A model generated the notes under the pieces. It was not told the origin of the DNA. It made no database searches and saw only the letters and a program-made list of their open reading frames with translations. Below are positions 1-7,075 of a stretch of DNA of 11,865 nt, one piece after another. The translations under genes and the position numbers were made by a program. The DNA lies in the NCBI GenBank assembly GCA_015222855.1, contig JADFWA010000183.1, forward strand, positions 1 to 11,865, given 5' to 3'. The DNA is from Pseudomonadota bacterium (lineage in GTDB: Bacteria; Desulfobacterota; Syntrophia; Syntrophales; JADFWA01). The number at the start of each line of letters is the position of its first letter. Within the stretch, counting starts at the first letter, position 1.

Positions 1-30
1 AAACTTATTCCTCAGCATGTTACGGTCTAA

Positions 31-56
31 AGATTTCTCGTTTCACTCGAAATGAC
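31..56. repeat. Short imperfect palindrome of a dispersed intergenic type
   Basis: The segment starts AGATTTCTCG and ends CGAAATGACA, with ATTTC and GAAAT facing each other as a small imperfect hairpin. From memory it resembles an intergenic sequence (TTCTCGCTTCGCTCGAAATGAC-like) seen in many anaerobe genomes, but no second copy is in this window. No coding frame is supported here. Stops close the three + frames by 30, 54 and about 110, so at most a gene tail of nine codons could lie at the very left edge. Confidence 0.35.
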
Positions 57-137
57 AACTTGAGGAGACTTTTTATGATACCATCAACATTGAGGTTTTA
101 AATAAGCAAATACTGATAAATTTGAATATTTTTATTC

Positions 138-190
138 TCTGCGTTTTCTGCGACCTCTGCGGTAAAAAAATATCAGACCTGAGTAGTTAC
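138..190. repeat. 9-base TCTGCG array and right end of a GTAACTACTCAG-type element
   Basis: Three consecutive 9-base words (TCTGCGTTT, TCTGCGACC, TCTGCGGTA) occupy 138-164. They are followed by CCTGAGTAGTTAC ending at 190. That terminus is the same right-hand inverted-repeat end that closes the elements at 6960, 9431 and 11459. No matching left end GTAACTACTC is visible in 1-137, so the element is either truncated or begins left of the window. Confidence 0.6.
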
Positions 191-218
191 AAAATAAAAA
201 GCAAGGTGTCTCCGGAAC

Positions 219-233
219 TGGAACTGATTTTGC
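219..233 (+). promoter_or_regulatory. Candidate sigma-54 (-24/-12) promoter for fliP
   Basis: TGGAACTGATTTTGC fits the RpoN pattern TGGCACG-N4-TTGC, with GG at 220-221 and GC at 232-233 at the required spacing; two of the eleven consensus bases differ. A start of transcription near 245 would leave a leader of about 44 bases before the GTG codon of fliP. Sigma-54 control of the export-gate operon is common in polarly flagellated Proteobacteria, but no enhancer-binding site was identified, so this remains a candidate. Confidence 0.42.
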
Positions 234-288
234 ATCCTTAATTTTGCGATTTTTAATTTTTATTATTGATAAGGGATGGGGGTCGCCA

Positions 289-1059
289 GTGAGTTTTAAA
301 TGGACAAAACACCTTGTTTGCATGATTGTAATTCTGGGAATTCTGCTTTTCGCGAGCACGCCGCTCTGGTCTCAGCCCCTCTCTATCCCCACGATTAATC
401 TGAGTGTCGCAGATGGTTCCGATCAACCGGGCAAGGTGTCCGTCGTTCTTCAACTCCTTTTAATACTTACCGTACTTTCACTTGCACCTGCTATTCTTGT
501 AATGCTGACCTCTTTTACAAGAATAGTCGTTGTTTTTTCCCTCCTGAGGCATGCCTTGGGTACACAGCAGATGCCCGCGAATCAGATCGTTATAGGACTT
601 TCTCTGTTTCTTACATTTTTTATTATGACGCCTGTGTGGCAGAAAGTGAACACCCAGGCCCTGCAGCCATACTTTGATGAGCAGATTTCGGCGGAAGAGG
701 CCTTTAAATTGTCTTCACAGCCTGTAAAGGCCTTTATGTTAAAGCAGACGAGGGAGAAGGATATTGCTCTCTTTGTAAAGATATCGAAAGCAAAAAGACC
801 TGATACCCCGGCGGATATATCTCTGTCGGTATTGATGCCTGCCTTTGTGATCAGTGAGTTGAAGACAGCCTTTCAGATCGGTTTTTTGATATATCTGCCA
901 TTCTTGATACTGGATATGGTTGTTGCCAGTGTTCTTCTCTCAATGGGTATGATGATGCTTCCTCCCATTATGATAAGCTTGCCATTTAAACTGCTTCTTT
1001 TTGTGCTGGTTGACGGGTGGTATTTGATAGTCGGATCACTGGTCCGGAGTTTTGGATAA
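289..1059 (+). CDS. fliP: Flagellar type III export gate protein FliP
   Basis: FliP forms, with FliQ and FliR, the helical export gate in the inner membrane at the centre of the flagellar MS ring. The product has an N-terminal signal sequence (hydrophobic core from about residue 9, likely cleavage near SQP, as known for FliP) and then the conserved core: SFTRIVVVFSLLRHALGTQQ in the first membrane hairpin, the soluble loop with QKVNTQALQPY, and the last hairpin with MGMMMLPP near the C-terminus. I chose the GTG at 289 because GGGATGGGGG lies just upstream and it gives 256 residues, close to the family length. A TTG at 244 would add 15 residues without a ribosome site and would sit at the predicted transcription start. 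fliO, the usual upstream neighbour, is not seen. Confidence 0.95.
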   Translation: MSFKWTKHLVCMIVILGILLFASTPLWSQPLSIPTINLSVADGSDQPGKVSVVLQLLLILTVLSLAPAILVMLTSFTRIVVVFSLLRHALGTQQMPANQIVIGLSLFLTFFIMTPVWQKVNTQALQPYFDEQISAEEAFKLSSQPVKAFMLKQTREKDIALFVKISKAKRPDTPADISLSVLMPAFVISELKTAFQIGFLIYLPFLILDMVVASVLLSMGMMMLPPIMISLPFKLLLFVLVDGWYLIVGSLVRSFG

Positions 1060-1062
1060 TAA

Positions 1063-1137
1063 GTGAAAGGCAAAAGGCTAAGGGCCAAAGGCGAAAGGTA
1101 AAGACCCTTAGCCCTTAACCTTTAGCCCTTAGCCCAA
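1063..1137. repeat. Fold-back 7-base array between fliP and fliQ
   Basis: The left arm is a run of purine-rich 7-base words (AAGGCAA, AAGGCTA, AGGGCCA, AAGGCGA, AAGGTAA). The right arm is a run of their reverse-complement type (CCCTTAG, CCCTTAA, CCTTTAG, CCCTTAG, CCC). The two arms could pair as an imperfect hairpin with stem of about 30 bases. There is no trailing U-tract, so it is not a classic intrinsic terminator. The same word family recurs at 2281-2320 and 6979-7015. Confidence 0.8.
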
Positions 1138-1152
1138 AGTGAGGGTATAAAC

Positions 1153-1422
1153 ATGACTACAGATTTGGTTATAAGTATAGCAAGCGAGACTATAAAGATA
1201 GCCCTGCTGGTTGCTGCTCCTATGCTTATTGTCGGTCTTGTCGTCGGCGTTGCAGTCAGTGTTTTCCAAGCGGTCACTCAGATTCAGGAGATGACATTGG
1301 TATTTGTTCCCAAGATCCTGGCCGTTATGTTGGCGCTTATAATTGCGGGCCCGTGGATGCTCAATGTTCTTTTGACATACACGCACAATCTCTTTTCCAA
1401 TATACCGATGTATGTCAAGTAG
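1153..1422 (+). CDS. fliQ: Flagellar type III export gate protein FliQ
   Basis: FliQ is the small subunit that wraps around FliP and FliR in the export gate. The product is 89 residues, the normal family size. It consists of two long hydrophobic hairpin segments (about residues 15-40 and 52-75) separated by the conserved QAVTQIQEMTLVFVPK loop, which is diagnostic of FliQ. The ATG at 1153 is preceded by GAGGG at 1141-1145, a reasonable ribosome site at 7-base spacing. The gene follows the fold-back array downstream of fliP and stops just before the next array, which leads into fliR. Confidence 0.96.
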   Translation: MTTDLVISIASETIKIALLVAAPMLIVGLVVGVAVSVFQAVTQIQEMTLVFVPKILAVMLALIIAGPWMLNVLLTYTHNLFSNIPMYVK

Positions 1423-1499
1423 TTTAGTTGGTTCGTTGGTTTAGTTGGTTCAACGAAACCAATGTAACCAACACAACCAATGAAACTAACTTAACCAAT
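1423..1499. repeat. Fold-back 9-base array between fliQ and fliR
   Basis: The left arm contains words such as TTTAGTTGG and TTCGTTGG. The right arm is a clear 9-base series (AAACCAATG, TAACCAACA, CAACCAATG, AAACTAACT, TAACCAATA) that complements it. The array begins directly after the fliQ stop codon and ends at the ATG of fliR. The 9-base period keeps reading frame, so the array is open in the fliR frame. A sister array lies at 6852-6924. Confidence 0.8.
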
Positions 1500-2276
1500 A
1501 TGACTATTCCCAACATTACGCCGGAACAGATAGAGCTTTTTTTACTCATATTTCTCCGGGTGAGCGCCATTGTGGTAACCCTTCCCATATTGGGAAACAG
1601 GACCGTTCCTGTCAGGGTAAAAGCCGGACTGTCATTCCTGATTGCATTTCTCATATTTCCGTTTGTTCACTTTGAGGTGCCGAAGGGCGATATCGCTGTA
1701 TTTCCTTTGATGTTCAGGATGGCAGGAGAGGTTCTGGTAGGAGTCATTATAGGCTTTACCGCCAGGTTGATCTTTGCGGGGATACAAATGGCCGGGCAGC
1801 TTGTGGGATTTCAAATGGGTTTTGGTATCGTTAATGTTGTTGATCCTGTGACCAGCGCGCAAATTTCCATCATAGCCCAGTTCAAGTATCTTATTGCCAT
1901 GTTAATATTTCTGGCGATAAATGGTCACCATGTGTTTTTGTATGCTATTTCCGAAAGTTATCGCATTTTGCCTCCACTTGGCTTTCATTTTTCGGGAGAA
2001 TTGATGGAGGCGATCTTTCTGTTTTCGAGGAACATGTTTATTGTCGCAGTCAAGGTGGGCGCTCCGATTATGGCGGTTCTGTTATTTACGAGCGTCGCGT
2101 TGGGTTTGATTGTCAGGACGGTTCCACAGGTAAACGTATTCATCGTCGGTTTCCCGCTGAAGATAGGGGTGGGTATGATAGGTATCGGGCTTGCCATGCC
2201 GATATTGCTGAGGGTGGTTGAAAAGATTTTCTCAAATCTGGAGGGAGAGGTTAACTTACTCCTGCAGCTTATGTGA
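1500..2276 (+). CDS. fliR: Flagellar type III export gate protein FliR
   Basis: FliR completes the FliPQR export gate and contacts FlhB. The product shows the family pattern of an N-terminal hydrophobic hairpin with LRVSAIVVTLPILGNRTVPV, a central GQLVGFQMGFGIVNVVDP signature, and C-terminal membrane segments including the RTVPQVNVFIVGFPLKIGVG region. Starting at the ATG at 1500 (MTIPNITPEQ) gives 258 residues, the usual size. The frame is open back to a TTG at 1428, which would add 24 residues encoded by the 9-base array (an N-x-T series). I regard this as unlikely but possible. No Shine-Dalgarno sequence stands before 1500 because the array occupies that space; coupling to fliQ translation is an alternative way to load ribosomes. 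Confidence 0.94.
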   Translation: MTIPNITPEQIELFLLIFLRVSAIVVTLPILGNRTVPVRVKAGLSFLIAFLIFPFVHFEVPKGDIAVFPLMFRMAGEVLVGVIIGFTARLIFAGIQMAGQLVGFQMGFGIVNVVDPVTSAQISIIAQFKYLIAMLIFLAINGHHVFLYAISESYRILPPLGFHFSGELMEAIFLFSRNMFIVAVKVGAPIMAVLLFTSVALGLIVRTVPQVNVFIVGFPLKIGVGMIGIGLAMPILLRVVEKIFSNLEGEVNLLLQLM

Positions 2277-2280
2277 GAGA

Positions 2281-2320
2281 AAGGTAAAAGGTTAAGGGTA
2301 AAAGATGAAAGGCAGAAGGG
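2281..2320. repeat. 7-base purine-rich array between fliR and flhB
   Basis: The words AAGGTAA, AAGGTTA, AGGGTAA, AAGATGA, AAGGCAG and AAGGG follow one another at a strict 7-base step. This is the same family as the left arm at 1063-1137, but here only one arm is present and no fold-back partner follows. Confidence 0.7.
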
Positions 2321-2379
2321 TTGTATGGTTTTTTGACGGAAGCGTCAGCAATATGGAAGAGGGGTTAGGAATTTAGCTC

Positions 2380-3450
2380 ATGGCTGAGGGTAATCAAGAC
2401 CAGGAAAAAACTGAACAACCAACACCTAAGCGAAGAGAGGAAGCGAAGAAGAAGGGGCAGGTTGCAAAGAGCCAGGAAGTGGCATCTGCGACGATCCTGC
2501 TTGTATGTCTGATCTTCTTCTATTTCAACGCAACCGGTATGTTCGAGCAGGTGTTGGATATGATGAGGTGGATGTTTCTGGAATCCGGAAGCATGACTGT
2601 TAATTCCGCCAATATCCAAGCGCTTATGGTAGGGTTTATATATAGGATGTTTGTTCTCCTTTTCCCGCTGTTTATGATTGTTGTTGCCGCGGGCATGATT
2701 GCCAATTTCCTTCAGGTCGGGTTCATGTTCTCCACGGAATCTATACAGCCCAAGCTGTCGAAGATCGATCCGATCAAGGGATTTCAGAAGTTTTTTTCTC
2801 TGAAAACCCTCGTTGAACTGGTAAAGAACATATTTAAGATATCCATTGTGGGATTTATCGCCTATTTGGTAATCAAGGGAGAGATAAGAGGACTGTTTCC
2901 CTTGATGGAGCAGAGTGTATGGGGGATCCTTTCCTTCATAGGTAGAGTTGTATTCAAGATAGTCTTTGTAACCTGCCTGGCGCTCATAGTCCTGGCAATC
3001 CTGGATTATGTTTATCAGAAATGGGAGCATGAAAAGGAGCTCAAGATGTCCAAGCAGGAGGTCAAGGATGAGTTCAAGCAGACAGAGGGAGACCCGCTTG
3101 TAAAGGCAAGAATAAGACGTCTCCAGAGGGAGGCGGCCAGACATAGAATGATGGCAAATGTTCCCACTGCCGATGTAGTCATTACCAACCCAACGCATAT
3201 TGCCGTGGCGCTGAAATATGATCAGGCGGAAATGTTTGCCCCCAAGGTTGTCGCCAAAGGGAGGGGTTTTATAGCTGAGAGGATAAAGGAAATTGCCAGG
3301 GAAAATGGTGTGACGATAGTGGAAAACAAACCGGTGGCACAGGTATTGTATAAGATAGTGGATGTGGACGAGATGATACCGGAAAATCTGTACAGGGCGG
3401 TTGCCGAGATACTGGCGTATGTATATGGTTTAAAAGCGAGCGAAGCGTAA
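2380..3450 (+). CDS. flhB: Flagellar export substrate-specificity switch FlhB
   Basis: FlhB is the inner-membrane protein that switches export from rod/hook subunits to filament subunits. The product has 356 residues in the expected order: a charged N-terminus (TEQPTPKRREEAKKKGQVAKS), four membrane segments between about residues 37 and 210, then a basic linker (KMSKQEVKDEFKQTEGDP) and the cytoplasmic domain. The autocleavage motif NPTH is at residues 270-273, with cleavage expected between N270 and P271 and followed by HIAVALKYD. All key residues are intact. The ATG at 2380 follows a purine-rich stretch (GAGGGGTTAGGA). It is separated from fliR by about 100 bases that include a 7-base array, instead of the close coupling usual for these genes. 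Confidence 0.96.
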   Translation: MAEGNQDQEKTEQPTPKRREEAKKKGQVAKSQEVASATILLVCLIFFYFNATGMFEQVLDMMRWMFLESGSMTVNSANIQALMVGFIYRMFVLLFPLFMIVVAAGMIANFLQVGFMFSTESIQPKLSKIDPIKGFQKFFSLKTLVELVKNIFKISIVGFIAYLVIKGEIRGLFPLMEQSVWGILSFIGRVVFKIVFVTCLALIVLAILDYVYQKWEHEKELKMSKQEVKDEFKQTEGDPLVKARIRRLQREAARHRMMANVPTADVVITNPTHIAVALKYDQAEMFAPKVVAKGRGFIAERIKEIARENGVTIVENKPVAQVLYKIVDVDEMIPENLYRAVAEILAYVYGLKASEA

Positions 3451-3480
3451 TTGTTTGATAACTAATGGGGTTTATAAATC

Positions 3481-3558
3481 CGAAATTCGAATATCGAAAA
3501 TCGTAAATCGAAAAATCGGATAACGAATTACGATTTCCAATTTCCGATTTCCGAATTC
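3481..3558. repeat. Fold-back 7-base CGAAAAT array between flhB and flhA
   Basis: Eleven words run at a nearly constant 7-base step: CGAAATT, CGAATAT, CGAAAAT, CGTAAAT, CGAAAAAT, CGGATAA, CGAATTA, CGATTTC, CAATTTC, CGATTTC, CGAATTC. Because the later words are of the reverse-complement type, the two halves can pair. The same family recurs at 9780-9834 and 10674-10856. It ends immediately before the AGAGG ribosome site of flhA at 3561-3565. Confidence 0.85.
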
Positions 3559-3576
3559 AAAGAGGTCTAAAAAAAT

Positions 3577-5649
3577 ATGGCTGAAGCTGATGTAAAAACC
3601 GGCGGTCTTCCGGCGTGGGCGAAAAATAGCAGCATTGCGATGGCTATAGGCATCGTCGGCATTCTCATAGTGATGATGATACCGCTTCCCACGCCTGTCC
3701 TCGATGTACTCCTTTCGTTTAATATTACATTTTCCGTCATCATAATATTGATGACGATGTATGTTCTGAGGCCGCTGGACTTTTCCGTTTTTCCCTCGAT
3801 ACTCCTTGTGGCCACTCTGTTTAGATTATCCCTGAATGTTGCCTCCACACGTCTGATTCTTCTCCATGGCAATGAAGGTACGGCGGCGGCAGGACAGGTC
3901 ATAAAGGCATTCGGCACCTTTGTAGTTGGGGGCAATTATGTAGTCGGTCTGGTTGTATTTTTGATAATTGTTCTAATTAATTTTATCGTAATAACCAAAG
4001 GCGCGACAAGGATAGCCGAGGTGTCGGCGAGGTTTACGCTCGATGCCATGCCCGGAAAGCAGATGAGCATTGATGCCGATCTCAATGCCGGACTTATCAC
4101 GGACTCGGAAGCACGTGGGCGGAGGCGAGATATCGAAAGAGAAGCGGATTTTTATGGCGCTATGGATGGCGCGAGCAAGTTTGTCAGGGGTGATGCGATT
4201 GCCGGGATTGTTATCACGTTGATAAATATTCTGGGTGGATTGATTATTGGTACCTTGCAGCAGGGTATGACGCTGGCGGATGCCGCGCGTAATTATACCC
4301 TCCTGACGGTGGGTGACGGTCTGGTGACACAGATTCCGGCCCTGGTTGTCGCGACCGGCGCCGGTATGCTTGTGACCAGGTCGACGGCATCTACGGACCT
4401 GGGCAAGGAAGTAGCGGGCCAGCTTTTCGTTCAACCGAGGGCCATTGGTACGGCGGCGGGGATTCTTTTAGTCTTCGGTTTGATTCCCGGTATGCCGAAG
4501 ATATCATTTATTACCATCGCGCTGGTTATGGGGGTCCTTGCTTATTCGCTGTTTCGGGCATCGAAAAAAATCGAAAAAAAGGAGGAAGTATTACCTCCGG
4601 CCACCCCGATGGAATCGGTGGAAACCCTTTTACCGCTGGATCTCCTGGAGCTTGAGGTGGGGTACGGCTTGATACCCCTTGTTGATGTGGAGCAGGGGGG
4701 CGAGCTGCTTCAGAGGATAAAGGCGTTGAGGAAGCAGCTGGCGCTTGAGATAGGGTTCGTGGTGCCGGCCATCCATATAAGGGACAATCTTCAGTTGAAA
4801 CCCAGCGAATATTCCATAATAATGAAAGGGGTTCAGGTAGCTAAAGGGGATTTGATGATAGGGCATTACCTTGCAATAATACCCGAGGACAGGAAAGTAA
4901 AGATAAGCGGGATAGAAACGAAAGAGCCGGCTTTCGGTTTGCCGGCGGTCTGGGTGTCTGAGAAGGAAAAGGAAGATGTTCAGGCGAAGGGTTATATCGT
5001 CGTTGATCCGGCAACCGTGATTACGACTCATCTGACGGAGGTTATTAAATCCAATGCCGATGAATTGCTGGGAAGGCAGGAGGTTCAATCATTGCTGGAT
5101 ACCCTGTCGATGAATTACCCGAAGGTTGTGGAGGAGCTTGTTCCCAAGGTCATTCCACTGGGCACGATTCAGAAGGTATTGCAAAGACTTCTCAGGGAGA
5201 GGGTTTCAATTCGCGATCTCTTGACTATCCTGGAGGCGCTGGCGGATTACGCGCCGATAACAAAAAATGTGGATATCCTGACCGGATATGCGAGGGAAGC
5301 CCTGTCCAGGACGATAACGAAACAGTATCAGGACGATGAGGAGAATATAACGGTGGCGATGCTTTCCCCCGAGATCGAAGATAAAATAGAGAGCGCCGTT
5401 CAACATACCGAATATGAATCCTATGTTTCACTGGACCCGAATTTCATACAGAAGGTTGTAAACAGTGTACAGAAATTTATTAACATCTTTACATCGAAGG
5501 GCGTTCAACCGGTTATTTTATGTTCTCCCAATACAAGGACTCATTTCCGTAAGATCATCGAGAGGTTTTTACCCAATGTCGCGGTTCTTTCCAGCAATGA
5601 GATAGCCCGCGAGGCAAACATTCAATCTCTGGGTATGGTGGAGTTGTAA
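3577..5649 (+). CDS. flhA: Flagellar export gate / proton-channel subunit FlhA
   Basis: FlhA forms the nonameric ring that couples proton flow to export and docks chaperone-substrate complexes. The 690-residue length is typical. The N-terminal half holds about eight membrane segments; it contains the FHIPEP-family signature RLSLNVASTRLIL from residue 83 and the conserved loop MDGASKFVRGDAIAG, in which D206 corresponds to the aspartate implicated in proton coupling in Salmonella (D208). A charged linker (KKIEKKEEVLPPATP) leads to the cytoplasmic domain, which includes HLTEVIKSNADELLGRQEVQ and the RERVSIRDLLTILEALADY region. The ATG at 3577 is preceded by AGAGG at 3561-3565. flhF starts one base after the stop, implying coupling. 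Confidence 0.97.
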   Translation: MAEADVKTGGLPAWAKNSSIAMAIGIVGILIVMMIPLPTPVLDVLLSFNITFSVIIILMTMYVLRPLDFSVFPSILLVATLFRLSLNVASTRLILLHGNEGTAAAGQVIKAFGTFVVGGNYVVGLVVFLIIVLINFIVITKGATRIAEVSARFTLDAMPGKQMSIDADLNAGLITDSEARGRRRDIEREADFYGAMDGASKFVRGDAIAGIVITLINILGGLIIGTLQQGMTLADAARNYTLLTVGDGLVTQIPALVVATGAGMLVTRSTASTDLGKEVAGQLFVQPRAIGTAAGILLVFGLIPGMPKISFITIALVMGVLAYSLFRASKKIEKKEEVLPPATPMESVETLLPLDLLELEVGYGLIPLVDVEQGGELLQRIKALRKQLALEIGFVVPAIHIRDNLQLKPSEYSIIMKGVQVAKGDLMIGHYLAIIPEDRKVKISGIETKEPAFGLPAVWVSEKEKEDVQAKGYIVVDPATVITTHLTEVIKSNADELLGRQEVQSLLDTLSMNYPKVVEELVPKVIPLGTIQKVLQRLLRERVSIRDLLTILEALADYAPITKNVDILTGYAREALSRTITKQYQDDEENITVAMLSPEIEDKIESAVQHTEYESYVSLDPNFIQKVVNSVQKFINIFTSKGVQPVILCSPNTRTHFRKIIERFLPNVAVLSSNEIAREANIQSLGMVEL

Positions 5650-5650
5650 G

Positions 5651-6760
5651 ATGCAGATCAGAAAATATGAGGCGTCAAATGTGCAGGAGGCATTGATAAA
5701 GATCAAAAATGATCTTGGTCCGGATGCTGCCATCCTTTCGACAAAGAGGGTAAGGAGTGGAAGGTATCCACTGGTTGAGGTGACCGCTGCCAGAGATAAT
5801 AATTATGACAGGACTAAACATCGTAAAGAAGAAACGAATCTTGATATTGCTTCTCTCAGGGGCGAGATAGATGATCTGAAGGCCCTTATGCTGGGTGTCA
5901 AGAATGGTGAATTGATCGAGTTAAGGGAAGCCCTCAATACCTTTTTTGATACAGTCGGTATGAGTAAAAAAGCCATGTATGGGGGTCAGTTGTCCAGGAT
6001 TTATTATTACCTCATCGCCCGGGGTATATCGAGACAGAGGGCATGCAGGTTAATAAACACGCTTAAAAATAATCTTTCTGCAGGAGGTGTAGGGGATTAT
6101 AATGCAATATTTAAATTTGTGGTGGGACTAATAACGAAATCTATTAGTGTTACTAATGGAACAAAGGTGAAAAGAGTTGTTGCCTTCGTTGGTCCTACCG
6201 GAGTGGGGAAGACGACTACAGTGGCAAAACTGGCGGCCTGCTTTACGCTGGAGAAAAAATTGAAGGTCGCTCTGATAACGGCGGATACTTGCAGGATAGC
6301 CGCGGCTGAACAGTTGAAGATATACGCAAAGATAATGGGTCTGCCGGTTGAAATAGTTTCCGAGAAAAAGGAATTTAAGCGGGCACTGAATAGATTTGCA
6401 GATAAAGATGTGATTCTGGTGGATACACCGGGGAAGAGCAGAAACGATAAAGATTATATGGAAAAACTGAGAGATTTTCTGGCCCTGGATATTCCGGTAG
6501 AGACCAGTTTGCTTTTGAGCCTGACATCAAGCCAGGAAAATATGCTGGACACGGCTGCAAGATTTGGGGTAATGAATTATAATAACATAATATTTACAAA
6601 ACTGGACGAGTGTGTCTGTTTCGGTTCAATCTACAATGTTATTGATCAGGTTGGCAAGCCGGTGGCATATATTACAAACGGGCAAAATGTCCCCCGGGAT
6701 ATAGAGAAGGCGGATCCGGCAAAGCTTGCGAGAACGATAATGGAGGATAGGCTGAATTGA
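5651..6760 (+). CDS. flhF: SRP-type GTPase FlhF (flagellar placement)
   Basis: FlhF is the signal-recognition-particle-like GTPase that sets the polar site of flagellum assembly. The 369-residue product starts with the typical QIRKYEASNVQEALIKIKNDLGPDAAILSTK B-region, then a charged linker, an N domain, and a G domain. Visible motifs are the P-loop GPTGVGKTT at residues 181-189, the SRP-GTPase insertion motif DTCRIAAAEQLKIYA, G3 as DTPGKS at 258-263 and G4 as TKLDE at 316-320. G3 departs from the DTAGR of Ffh/FtsY. The gene begins one base after flhA stops. A composite repeat element follows its stop by nine bases. Confidence 0.96.
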   Translation: MQIRKYEASNVQEALIKIKNDLGPDAAILSTKRVRSGRYPLVEVTAARDNNYDRTKHRKEETNLDIASLRGEIDDLKALMLGVKNGELIELREALNTFFDTVGMSKKAMYGGQLSRIYYYLIARGISRQRACRLINTLKNNLSAGGVGDYNAIFKFVVGLITKSISVTNGTKVKRVVAFVGPTGVGKTTTVAKLAACFTLEKKLKVALITADTCRIAAAEQLKIYAKIMGLPVEIVSEKKEFKRALNRFADKDVILVDTPGKSRNDKDYMEKLRDFLALDIPVETSLLLSLTSSQENMLDTAARFGVMNYNNIIFTKLDECVCFGSIYNVIDQVGKPVAYITNGQNVPRDIEKADPAKLARTIMEDRLN

Positions 6761-6789
6761 AAGACGGACGTAACTACTCGGGGATGTAG

Positions 6790-6809
6790 GGGCGTATAGC
6801 AATACGCCC
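6790..6809. repeat. Perfect 8-bp hairpin nested in element B
   Basis: GGGCGTAT at 6790-6797 and ATACGCCC at 6802-6809 pair perfectly around the loop AGCA. With its flanks (GTAG before, GTAC after) it resembles a widespread bacterial intergenic palindrome of the GTAGGGGCG...CGCCC type known to me from many genomes. It lacks a following T-run, so intrinsic termination is not indicated. Confidence 0.7.
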
Positions 6810-6851
6810 GTACCAAAGGCACAGAGGCACAAAGAAAAACAGAACAGTTTT

Positions 6852-6924
6852 ATTAGTTCAATTAGTTTCGTTTGTTTCATTGGTTAACCAAGAGAACTAA
6901 TAGAATCAATTAAACCAATAGAAC
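6852..6924. repeat. 9-base fold-back array inside element B
   Basis: Words at a 9-base step are AATTAGTTT, CGTTTGTTT, CATTGGTTA, then ACCAAGAGA, ACTAATAGA, ATCAATTAA, ACCAATAGA. The turn is the palindrome GGTTAACC at 6883-6890. The family is the same as the array at 1423-1499 before fliR. Confidence 0.75.
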
Positions 6925-6978
6925 ATATTTATTCTGTACTTTTGGTACCTGAGTAGTTACATCCGGACAAGATTTTTT

Positions 6979-7015
6979 CCTTTAGCCTTTAGCCTTTTGC
7001 CCTTAGCCTTTAGCC
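6979..7015. repeat. 7-base CCTTTAG array upstream of flhG
   Basis: CCTTTAG, CCTTTAG, CCTTTTG, CCCTTAG and CCTTTAG follow each other at exactly 7 bases from 6979. This is the right-arm orientation of the family seen at 1063-1137 and the opposite orientation to the array at 2281-2320. With element B it fills most of the 315-base gap between flhF and flhG; the remaining 60 bases carry the flhG ribosome site and nothing else recognisable. Confidence 0.75.
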
Positions 7016-7075
7016 AGGGCAGAGAAGGCATTACGATATATCAGACTGCGGAGTAAGAAAAAAGGAGTAAACGGT

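Larger units (their letters stand above)
6770..6960. repeat. Composite GTAACTACTCAG-type MITE-like element B
   Basis: The element is bounded by GTAACTACTC at 6770-6779 and its exact reverse complement GAGTAGTTAC at 6951-6960. Inside lies a second inverted pair, GTACCAAA at 6810-6817 and TTTGGTAC at 6941-6948. Next comes an 8-base-period stretch (AGGCACAG, AGGCACAA) and a 9-base fold-back array centred near 6886. A perfect palindrome is nested in the left arm only. There is no coding capacity, and I found no clean target-site duplication at the ends. Confidence 0.75.

Noticed and set aside
1..30. Possible tail of an upstream gene such as fliO (nine codons to a stop at 28-30)
   Set aside because: Too short to identify, and the surrounding sequence looks like intergenic repeat.
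244..288. TTG start of fliP at 244
   Set aside because: It lacks a ribosome site and would precede or coincide with the predicted transcription start; the GTG at 289 has a good site and gives normal FliP length.
2334..2347. Hairpin TGACG-GAAG-CGTCA before flhB as a terminator or riboregulator
   Set aside because: The stem is only five pairs, the T-run is on the wrong side, and it lies within a co-directional operon.
2365..3198. Long open frame on the - strand opposite flhB (277 codons)
   Set aside because: It is antisense to an unmistakable FlhB, has no recognisable domain and a composition typical of a shadow frame.
6761..6972. Target-site duplication around element B (CGGAC on both sides)
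   Set aside because: The left CGGAC touches the element but the right copy is three bases away, and the other elements show no such duplication, so it is likely chance.
1063..7015. CRISPR array
   Set aside because: Repeats are contiguous 7-9-base words without unique spacers of constant length, and no cas genes are present.
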